A DNA stretch of 64,000 nucleotides, from positions 459,451,506-459,515,505 of the forward strand of contig NC_085140.1 of the NCBI RefSeq assembly GCF_024139115.2, read 5' to 3'. The position numbers and the translations under genes were made by a program. Numbering within the stretch: the first letter of the stretch is position 1; each line of letters opens with the position of its first letter. The notes under the pieces are model-generated. The model had not been told where the DNA came from. It worked only from the letters and a program-made list of their open reading frames with translations, and ran no database searches. Of this stretch, positions 55,866 through 64,000 are shown in pieces. The DNA is from Armigeres subalbatus (lineage: Eukaryota > Arthropoda > Insecta > Diptera > Culicidae).

Positions 55866-56690
55866 TTGTTCTTTCTCTTCTTTCTTCCTTATTCTTATTT
55901 TTTTCCTACTTTCTATTCCTATTTCTATTATTTTTTGCCTTTTTCTTCCTTCTTTCTTCGTTTCTCTATCTTCTATTCACTTCCGCCTTATTCTTCCTTC
56001 TTTTTCCTTTATTCTTCTTTTACCTTTTTCCATCTTCCATTTTCCTTCTTTTTTATTCCTTCCTTCTTCCCACTTCTTCTTTCTTCCTTCTTCCCATTTC
56101 CTTCTTTATTCCATCTTCCTTCATCATTCTATCATCTTCCTTCTTTTCTCACTTCTTCATTCTATCTTCTTCCTTCTTTCCTCTCTTCTTCACTTCTTCC
56201 TTCTTGTTCCTGTTCCTTCTGTCCTTCTTTCTTCCTGTTTTCTTCTTCTTCCTCCTTCCTTTTATTAATTTCTCATTCCTTGTTCCTTTTCCTTCTTATT
56301 CATTCTTTCTTCTTTTCCCTTCTTTCTTGTTTCTTCTTTCTTCCTTATTCCGTCTTTCATTTTTCTTCATATCTTCAATCTTTTCTTCTTTTTCTTGTTT
56401 CATTCTTTTCCTTCTTTCTCACTTATTCTTTCTTCAAACTTTCTTCTTCTATCTTCTTTTTTCCTGTTCATTTTTCTTCCTTATTATTCTTTCTTCCACT
56501 TTGTTCCTCCCCTTCCTTCTTCCGTCTTCTTCTTCCTTGTTCCTTCTTTCCTTTCTTTTTCCTTTATATTTATTCTTCCTTGTTCCTATTATTTTCTTCT
56601 TTCTTAATACTTTCTTCCTGCTATTATTTCTTCCTTGTTTATTCTTGATTTTTTATTTCTTTATTCTTTATAATTTATTTTAATTGACCT
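55866..56690. repeat. 825-bp pyrimidine tract
   Basis: Almost unbroken ttcctt-type sequence with scattered single A or G. On the transcribed (minus) strand of the SLC17-like locus it is purine-rich. The long Phe/Leu/Ser frames across it (up to 290 codons) are artefacts of base composition. Confidence 0.95.
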
Positions 56691-56744
56691 TTCTCGTCAA
56701 AAATTGTATCTCGTTTTATTGTAGTCGATTCTTTGTTTATTTAG

Positions 56745-57025
56745 TGTGAATATTCCATCGATTCGTTTAACTTTAGTTAACATTTGACATTCGATGGTTA
56801 TTTTCCATCGTGGTTAAAATTTTACTCCGAAGCCGACCCATTTGAGTTTACAGATTGATAGTTATTTAGAACGAAATGGATTTGCCAATTTTCTCGAACA
56901 AAGTTTAACTATCGAACTGTCAATCAACCATGCTCCGACAGGGTTATTTTTAACCACGGCGAAATCATCGAACTGTCAAATTTTAACTAAAGTTAAACGA
57001 ACGTGGAATGGTTCACAGCCTTAAG
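56745..57025. mobile_element. Foldback MITE, family M1, copy 2
   Basis: Left cgtttaactttagttaacat and right ttttaactaaagttaaacg are inverted; the pairing extends through cgatggttattt and over 120 bp. Same family as 39565-39845. Confidence 0.82.
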
Positions 57026-57170
57026 GTCAACTTTCCAAAGAACCCATATTTTTTAAGCCTGACTATTTTAAAATCGAAAAGAAAACGAAAAAGTGCTGCG
57101 CGTGAACGGCCTGAGAAATTCAATCGATGTTGTTCTTTGAGAAAGATGGGTTCTTTGGGAAAGTTGACCT
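57024..57170. mobile_element. 147-bp TIR element, copy 1
   Basis: Left aggtcaactttccaaagaac and right ttctttgggaaagttgacct are inverted with one extra base. It abuts the M1 MITE. A related element follows at 57677-57897. Confidence 0.78.
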
Positions 57171-57676
57171 AAATAAGCCAAAGAATCGTTTTTTTAATCT
57201 TTCGTTTATTTGAAAGGCTCATTTGCCGTGAAGCGTTACGGAGCCGAAACAAGTTTAACAAAGAATCGTTTGTGTGAATAAAATTTTGACAGGTAAGGTC
57301 AATTTTTGATCTATCTATTTGTTTTATTTTCATCCTTCTTGTTTATTTTTGTTTCTTCATTTGGCCGGGGTTCGACAAGTCGAGTCAAGTACTAGACATT
57401 GAAGACGGCCTTCTATTGAGGTCGAAATACGAATCGTCGATTTCAACTCTTGGGAAAAAATGTTGGAAAGGCAGTTTTTTTTAAACTAAAGGAAATACAA
57501 ACAAATGAAGCATCCACCAGATATATTTATGTCTTCGCTCTTGGATGATGTAGTTTTGAAACGAAAATACATCCCCCATCCAGCTGAGACTGCTTTTCTA
57601 CTCGGTGGGTGGTATTACTGCAGTACGAGCATGTGGTGGCTGTCTTCTCGTCAATGACTGGATGACGGTAATTTGA
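57171..57676. other. Intronic spacer with a dispersed-repeat string
   Basis: Contains ttgaagacggccttctattg and gaggtcgaaatacg near 57400, a string common in Aedes spacers (from memory) and related to the hairpin at 43602. Nothing else recognised. Confidence 0.35.
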
Positions 57677-57897
57677 GCCTTAGGGCAATCATATTTTTGA
57701 AGCATCTAACTTTTTAAAAATCGAAAACAAAAACCGAAAAAGTGCTACACGTGTGACAGGCCTGAAGATTTCGCATGATGTTGGATCAAAATCGATAATA
57801 GAAACTTGAAAAACAGCACGATTCAATTTTTTTTTTTAAATTTTTAAATAGTTAGAGACGTTTAAAAATAGGAGTTTTGGGAAAGTTGACCTTAAAT
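57677..57897. mobile_element. TIR element, copy 2 (decayed left end)
   Basis: Shares aaaatcgaaaa, accgaaaaagtgct and the right end ttttgggaaagttgacctta with 57024-57170; the left end is decayed (ccttagggcaa). Confidence 0.6.
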
Positions 57898-58036
57898 AAA
57901 TAATAGAATCGATCGAAGGAATAAAAGTTTTGACGGAAGGCAATTGAGTGTTAATAGTTCATGCTTTCCACTATGTTGTATTACACAGGACCGTGTGGCG
58001 GAAGGAAAATTATTTATAAATTACAAAATTACTTAC

Positions 58037-58264
58037 GTTATCATTTGTCAGAACGCGACCATGTACGCCGAAACGAAACTCCGAACGAAGACAGAGTGTT
58101 GGCCATACCGAAGATCGTGCCGGAGAAGTTCGGTAATGTCCAAACCGTTGCCCAGATATCCAGCGGTAACGGCACCGTTCAGGAACAGCCAACGTGAAAA
58201 TACCGACGGCCCAGCTACGCGCCCCATGTACACTTGGACAATCATCAGGAATCCGGCGCGACAG
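58037..58264 (-). pseudogene. SLC17-like exon block 3: NFSGTIFGMANTLSSFG region
   Basis: Acceptor acacag, then FLMIVQVYMG and GAVTAGYLGNGLDI. In a shifted frame it reads PNFSGTIFGMANTLSSFG, one of the most conserved SLC17 motifs. It continues to FVSAYMV and TNDN, then donor gtaagt (58036-58031). At least four small deletions, mainly of G or C in short runs, cause the frame changes. Confidence 0.78.
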
Positions 58265-58331
58265 CTGTGTAAAAAATATTAGACGAGTAAGTTAAAATGA
58301 ACGTAACGTTTATTTTTATAAATTTACTAAC

Positions 58332-58454
58332 CGAAGGCAGTGAAAATCTTGAGTAGCTAGTCGAAATGTTCCGTTCTTACGTAAATGGTCATAAATGGGA
58401 AGAACACAGCATGGCGTACTTTCCAAAGTACGGCAACGAGGACAATAGACCGTT
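58332..58454 (-). pseudogene. SLC17-like exon block 2
   Basis: Acceptor tttcag, then NGLLSSLPYFGKYAM, the family's typical start of the C-terminal bundle. It continues through frame shifts to a loop-like RKNGTFRLATQ and IFTAF, and ends at donor gttagt (58331-58326). Confidence 0.7.
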
Positions 58455-58564
58455 CTGAAACCAAGAGTTTAGATTAGCACTCAATAAAAAGTCGAGCAGA
58501 CTCGAACATATTCGCCAATGTTAAAAGTTCAAGATGTATCCAGATATTATAACCACGTACGCCA

Positions 58565-58970
58565 GCCCGCCGCATAATAACATCCATAAACAACGACAGA
58601 TTGGTATCAAAGTCACAGTAAAATAACATGACCGATCCAGAACGACAGGCGTCACTCGATGGCTTCCCAAAAAGTCATGAACAGCAATCAAAAAAGGCAA
58701 CAAGTCCCAGGCCGAAGCTTCCCAGCATCAGGTTCTGCTGGTAGGCGTCCCACCGAACTTGTCTGCCTCGCTGATGACGCTCTGTTTCGCGGACACGCTG
58801 GCAAAGCCGTCGAGGTTTCATTGTCGAAGCCTCCAGTCATGTCCGCCGGTAGTGAGATTCTTAGTGTCTTGCCATCACCACAATGGCGATGGTGAAGTTG
58901 ACTCCGCAGGGCATAGCAGCATGAAGCCGAATATGACCATGATGTTCAACACCTCGACATGTTAGCCAAC
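58565..58970 (-). pseudogene. SLC17-like exon block 1: membrane segments 1-3
   Basis: After an acceptor (ttgcag, ending 58971) the block reads VLNIMVIFGFMLL, then NFTIAIVVMA in another frame (segment 1 and the conserved Asn-Phe/Leu). It continues through a decayed loop to WDAYQQNLMLGSFGLG and GSHRV. An extra base near 58903-58910 and later stops break the frame. The 3' limit is uncertain; a possible donor lies near 58560. Confidence 0.65.
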
Positions 58971-60724
58971 CTGCAATGGAGGAAGAAGGGGAAGACGTTT
59001 AGAACGATGTTAGGTGGCTCATTCGTGTTCTACAAAGCTACTTGTCATGATCATGCTTCGTCAATAAAAGACGTGTCAACAGAAATTCATTACGTTTCGC
59101 AACTCTACATCATACTGTTCGAGAGTTGATCACCAAACGGCCTACTGTTTCTCGTATAGCATGGAGGTCAAGAGCTGAACAATATATAGATACGTTTGCG
59201 TACGTTTTGACAGTTTTCCCATAGAACTGCCTAGATAGGATGCCAATTAGTCATTAAAAATCGTACCGGTTGCTGATTGGGTGAAAGTGACAATCGATTA
59301 CTTCGATCGTACGATATACATTTCCAAAAGGGCAGCTTGTTGTTACCTTACGTGTTGTTGGGCAATTAAATTGAAATTTATGACATAATTCAAAAGCTTG
59401 TTTTTGATTTTTGGGCAAAATAAATTTATGCTAGACCAAATGATGTATGATTGGTTCTCATGAGTTATGCTAATTTAGAACTCTCGATTTGAAGCATTAT
59501 TAACCAACTTTTACCCATTTCACTGTAAACCTGTCTAACTCTATGCAAAAACTTTTTCAGATAGTACGTAGCATCTTTTATTACGAATAATGGAAGAAGT
59601 GGACAAGATAACATGATTTTTTTACATATATTATTCGGCGGATTTTGCATAAAAATTCGAAGCACATCACCACCTCGTCGAAGCAACTGACTGAGGAAAC
59701 AAAAGGAGTCGCAATTCAATTTCACATACTATCCTAGGGAATCGCATCGCGAATTTCGGTGTATGTGAAGCTAAGCATAGCATAGCAGCATAGCATAGCA
59801 TAGTTACGGTGTACTTCAGATTGGACACTAGTGATACTCATGTTTTTCTTTGAAACTTATTCAGATTGCTATCAGAAATCAAGGTGGGTGTGGTCCTTAA
59901 TTTCAATCTAGGATAAAAATCACAAAGCATGAGGATTACTACTCCTGACCACGCCCATCTTCACCGTAACTTGGGAGGGAAGGGAAGTGTTGTGTAGTAC
60001 TTACTTAACGAGAGGCCTGACTAAGCGACACCCTCGTAAGTACCACGGAGTTGATATTGCGAAGGTATTCATTGGTTAGGATTTGCCTGTAGCTGATAAT
60101 GTGACTGTGGTAGATCTTACACCGTAAACACCATGCAAAGGTGTCTACTCAGCGTTACAGCGGCAATTCCGGTGTGAAGCTAACAGCAATAAGTATTTGT
60201 GAAACATGACCTCTAGCTACTAATTGATAAGGCGTCAGTGATCGAGTTCAATGATATACATTATACCTACATAGTACGAATATTAATTCATCATTTTTTA
60301 TTTCCACTGGCATAGTGAACACACTCAACTTCAACAAGACTGGAAGCTACAGCAGCGATCTTTTAATTTGTATCAATTAACGTTTCAGAACTTTATGTCA
60401 CGATCCCATTTGAATAACGATTTATTAATTAATTACCACAAGCGACTACATCGTTTTCTGCCTTTGATAATATGATTTATTTTGACCACGTGAATTGCAA
60501 AAATAATGTCATATGCTACACCGTACCAACAATTAGACACGATCCTGATGTGATTCGTCGATATACGAAAATAAGAAGTAGATGGAATGAAGCCTGTAGA
60601 TTGTGGTGTCCGCATTTGGATCAATGTTGCATTGAGGTGCAAAATGTTACGAAAACCGCCCCCAAAAGCTTCGACAGTGGTTTGAAGGAACATTTGGTTT
60701 GTACATCAAGTGAAAATCTATTCT
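58971..60724. other. Spacer with an AGCAT microsatellite
   Basis: No further SLC17 exon was recognised upstream of 58970, although the N-terminal exon should lie on this side. An agcat tandem run lies at 59770-59805. 59820-60200 has strings such as cctgaccacgcccatc suggesting a dispersed repeat. No other feature supported. Confidence 0.4.
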
Positions 60725-61930
60725 TTCTTTGTTTGGTTGTTGACCATACAAAGATGGCGATCGTGTACCTTCTAAAGAAGAAGTCTTAGGCCATATATGT
60801 GGGCTTGGTAACCATCATCGTGTGTACTTTACATACATTCATACCTCAGCGTGTCAATCGGTGAGCAGCAAGCCATGAGTCATGACTCGGCCTCTTCTTG
60901 TCAGATTCCGTGGAATGCACACGCATTACTGAGAGCGCTGCCATTAATGCCATCCGGATTCAAGGTTGCTTCGGTACGTACTCCAACCGAGACACGCAAG
61001 AAAATGGAGCCTGGAACATGTAACTGTTGATGTAACCTAATGTTCGTCGGCTATTCAAATGAACACCAAGCATACTGTTCCTTTGACAAGGCGTGAAGAA
61101 GATTTAGCTGAACGTGAACATGAAAATGATGAAGAGGATGAAGATTTGTTGATACGAGCACGAGTCCGCTGAGGAGATGTACCAAGAAGAAGATACTCTC
61201 GATACCGTCATGAATGAAAACCAGCGAGAAATTCTCCGTCGCTGTACCAGAGGAGCCGCCAGCATAACCGATATCGTATGAACAAGCATGACAGTGATGA
61301 GAAGAACGAATGAACGATTTGTTGGTATCGAACGATACCTGGAGCCATCTGCTTGCAAAATCGTCGGAAGCAAGCGATCCAGATGGTAACTACGGGTAAT
61401 ATCAGAGAACAGACATGGAGGCTCGAACAAAATTCTTGCAAAATAGTGTAAACAAACACACCGAACCTCAGCGCCATCGACGTCGACATTGCACTCACAA
61501 TCTCATTTTGACAACACGATGGCGCTGGTATGCTCTTGCATGCATAAACGACTAGCGCACAGTGGCATTTTTTTATGACGCTAGCGCTGATTATGCACGG
61601 GATTACAGCGACATTCCAAAGCATTCAAAATGAACAGAAAAAGTTATCACAACATGGCGAGTGGAGCTTCAACGTCTGTTCTGTGGTAATATCGAGCGGA
61701 TGGAAGCAAGGCTCGTGACACAAGGCTGCAGTTAGCAGTTTGATCTGGATTTCAAAGAGATATTTGCTCCTGTAGCAATAGTCCACATTTAGCGTTGTTA
61801 TTGTAGCAGGCCATCCGGATATACATGGAACACGACACTAAAATCAACGTAGGTATTTGTCTGGGTAGCTGACCGAGGGATGGGCGCGACAGCACCAGGA
61901 TATGCAGCAGAGGATTGAGAAGAAAGCTTC
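60725..61930 (+). pseudogene. Second copia relic: integrase to RT fragments
   Basis: Plus-strand fragments in order are VVDHTKMAIVYLLKKKS (integrase core), LMFVGYSNEHQAYCSFDK (61040-61095, C-terminal part), an acidic linker REEDLAEREHENDEEDEDL, and RT start LVTQGC with FDLDFKEIFAPVA (about 61725-61780). A weak PGYAAED follows near 61890. The order is that of Ty1/copia. No LTR, YVDD block or RNase H was found. This copy differs in wording from the element at 44.5 kb, so it is another family. Confidence 0.8.
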
Positions 61931-64000
61931 ATCATTCTTAATCATAAACATTAATTCCTCAGTTGCATCGCATAGCGAATGAGATTGAAGTGAACGAATA
62001 AATCTAATTTAATAAATCATTCACGTGCTATGCTTCCACTGAAATGAATGTCTGACAAGAAGTCATTCACAACGAGAGACTCACTACAACCACCCGTCAA
62101 AGAAACGCAACAAACATTTTCAATGCCACCTTCGATGCGCGAGAAAGCATCGCAGCTGCCACAACAGACGTATTTAGAAAGCAGCATTTTTCAAAATTTT
62201 TACACATCAGGAAGATCCAAAAAAAAACTCGCGGTCCATAGCCGACGTAAGACGTAATGCACAACCCTCATCCATCAGTCCATCTCGCATTGACGTGATG
62301 GCGAGCCTTCGCGCATACTCCGACGCCAGATCATTCAACCGAACTGAAAACAATCGACGCAATCGGTCGACCTTACTATCATTGATGGAAATTTTGAAAA
62401 AATTCATCAGCTCATAGTACCCAGAAGCGATGGAGTACTTTTTGAAGAGCTGTACCAGTAACGCATGATGTCACAACAACGTTGCACCTGTGCAGCATCC
62501 ACATGCGTTCGACCGAATGCAAGTCATCGAGTGGTGATTAACGTGCCGCCAGGTCATACGAACTTTATCACTTGATTTAGAGTAACTTGATAGAGATCAT
62601 AGTTTCAAGGATAATGACAGCATCTGAACATCCATGAACGTAAACAAACAACTGAAGAACTAGATCTTGTAGAATTTTTATGAATGCGCCTCATCACCAT
62701 GGTAACAACGAAACAAGGAGCAAATCAGGGGATTATGATTTATTCCAAAGATCTAATCATAGAAGACGAGTCATGCCCTACGAAGTCTGGTGCGTATGAT
62801 AGAGGGCAATACGTGAAGAATGTGACGGAGCGTCTGTAGCTACTGCAGTATGTCTTTCAATCAGTATCTTGATTGATGGTTGCTTTATCTATATTAACGT
62901 TCGTCCCAGATGACGCTGCCAGCTATTTTTCTAGCCACCAATTTATTTCTATTGCTAGATAACGAGTTGTTCCAATGTCATTTTTTAACTTATCAACAAT
63001 AGTTCACCAGTGTTCTATATTTCACATCTTTCAACTGTATGCCCGAATGGATTTAATTAGTCACGCTAAATGATGCGATAATTGTCTCTGATCGCTTGAT
63101 CAAACAAGAAGGTGCTAATTTTCGATAAAAATATAATACTGTCGCCACCTGCGATCTACAACGCAACTATCATCGTGTGACTTGTCAAATTATCACACCA
63201 AGCGCGACTGGAAAATTTTGAGAAGAATATGTACGTATTAAAGATTAGCATACCCTAATCTCTATTGCGACATCACTGAAAATGGGGACTTGATGAGCGC
63301 ATCTCTCATATGATCTTATTGGCGTAATACAAAGCGAGTGTGAGCTCAGTAATTATTGTGACTTGTTGTTTATTGCAAAACAGTTATCATCGGACGATTC
63401 GATTAAATAAAACAACATTCCCCGGGTTGAGAGTCAATTAACGTGAAGTTTAAATTGACACTGACTGTTGCCACAACCATGAATTAGTAGCGATTCTGAC
63501 ATGTGGATGTTCTACATATTGATGTTTTCCTATATCTCGATTGACCGAGACATCCATATACAATTTTCGCTTTCTTCGGCTTTTGTGTATCTCTGTTTTC
63601 AATATCGAGATGTAGAGAATTGACTGTACCGCACATCAGCATGGGGTGTTTTCTTTTGCAGCGCAGCCTACTACGAGAAATATTCCTCGTTATTGACTTC
63701 TCCAAATGAATGGAGGTGTGCGTGACTTGCTGTATTCCTGTCAATGTGCTGTCTCTCTCCAAAAGTATTCGTGATATTTTGCGCAACCAGATTACCACCC
63801 ACTTTGACTTTATCTATTCCATACAGTGACATTAGTGTGCGAAAAAAACTGCTTGAGAACTCAATTGATTGTACGAATGGTCGCGTTTTCTTCCATCAAC
63901 TTTCTACAGAGAAGAGATACTGCTGTCACATAATATAAAATTCTCTTTCATAAAAAACTATACTTTAGTGTATGAGGTGACCGGGAGTAAATTTCATTTA
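61931..64000. other. Unassigned sequence to the window end
   Basis: Includes short open frames (for example 62048-62257, Ser/Gln-rich) with no recognised domain. Gag- or RNase H-like remnants of the copia relic might continue here, but none was convincing. No host gene was seen. Confidence 0.35.

Larger units (their letters stand above)
54201..58036 (-). other. Last intron of the SLC17-like locus
   Basis: A 3.8-kb intron between donor gtaagt (58036) and acceptor gcgcag (54201). It holds a retroposon tail, a tRNA-derived SINE, an 825-bp pyrimidine tract, and three MITE-like elements, all listed separately. No internal exon was recognised. Confidence 0.65.
53827..58970 (-). pseudogene. SLC17-type (sodium/phosphate cotransporter-like) gene, partial and frame-broken
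   Basis: Four exon blocks on the minus strand encode parts of a major-facilitator transporter of the SLC17 family (insect inorganic phosphate cotransporter-like, multi-pass membrane anion transporters). They are 58970-58565, 58454-58332, 58264-58037 and 54200-53827. Introns use canonical GT/AG sites, and the frames agree across the last junction (TNDN to QTYGQW). The middle of the protein, around membrane segments 4-7 and about 200 residues, is missing between the first two blocks, and each block has one- or two-base indels. A decayed duplicate is the simple reading. Assembly indels in a live gene would explain the frameshifts but not the missing middle. Confidence 0.75.

Noticed and set aside
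55807..56683. Long overlapping open frames (up to 290 codons) of Phe/Leu/Ser
   Set aside because: They are translations of the pyrimidine tract in all three frames, not a membrane protein.
35245..58970. The 35-kb exon as the first exon of the SLC17-like gene
   Set aside because: Both are on the minus strand, but the 35-kb exon lies downstream of the transporter's C-terminal exon, so they cannot be one gene in this assembly.
59770..59805. Telomere-like repeat (agcat run)
   Set aside because: Only a few short imperfect units, flanked on both sides by ordinary spacer; a simple microsatellite.
61104..61624. Minus-strand frames of 108 and 138 codons
   Set aside because: They overlap the plus-strand copia relic, show no domain, and appear to be shadows of its acidic linker region.

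Overview
This window looks like intergenic and intronic DNA of an Aedes mosquito, probably subgenus Stegomyia. The evidence is a near-complete Feilai-type tRNA-derived SINE (about 18.06-18.35 kb), a mosquito-type DD37E mariner, Jockey, RTE and R1 LINEs, copia and gypsy relics, many MITEs and AT-rich spacer. The species call is inferred from remembered repeat families, not from a search. Protein-coding host sequence is scarce, as expected for these repeat-rich genomes.

Layout. 0-2.45 kb: unassigned. 2.45-5.53 kb: a DD37E mariner on the minus strand, split by a 5'-truncated Jockey-clade LINE. 5.8-9.4 kb: GTGAGAAGT/pyrimidine repeats and an RTE-like LINE in two pieces. 9.5-14.9 kb: minisatellites, tRNA-derived SINEs, and a composite SINE carrying a 99-bp triplication between perfect 24-bp repeats. 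15-16.5 kb: copia relic, TA-flanked MITE, coding-like fragment, foldback element. 18.06 kb: Feilai. 20.4-24.5 kb: a ~200-bp repeat array split by a composite element that holds a ~165-bp satellite and two nested MITEs. 25.3-27.2 kb: gypsy relic (minus) with RT joined directly to integrase. 28-35 kb: degenerate repeats. 35.2-36.6 kb: CpG-rich promoter-like region with a first coding exon on the minus strand and a TATA box on the plus strand. 39.5-44.5 kb: MITEs, ACTC repeats and a hAT-like insertion. 44.5-49.1 kb: near-complete Ty1/copia element. 50-51.8 kb: R1-clade LINE relic (minus). 53.8-59 kb: broken or badly assembled SLC17-type (sodium/phosphate cotransporter-like) gene, minus strand. 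60.7-61.9 kb: second copia relic. 62-64 kb: unassigned.

Two host loci stand out. The SLC17-like locus keeps canonical splice sites and recognisable membrane segments, but lacks its middle and is broken by small indels. The 35-kb exon begins a separate minus-strand gene whose later exons are not visible here. The copia LTRs and the SLC17 exons differ from expectation mostly by one- or two-base indels, often in homopolymers, and a 25-N gap lies nearby. Some frame breaks may therefore be assembly errors. No novel multigene system was found; the interest lies in the nested insertions, the composite repeats and the two host loci.
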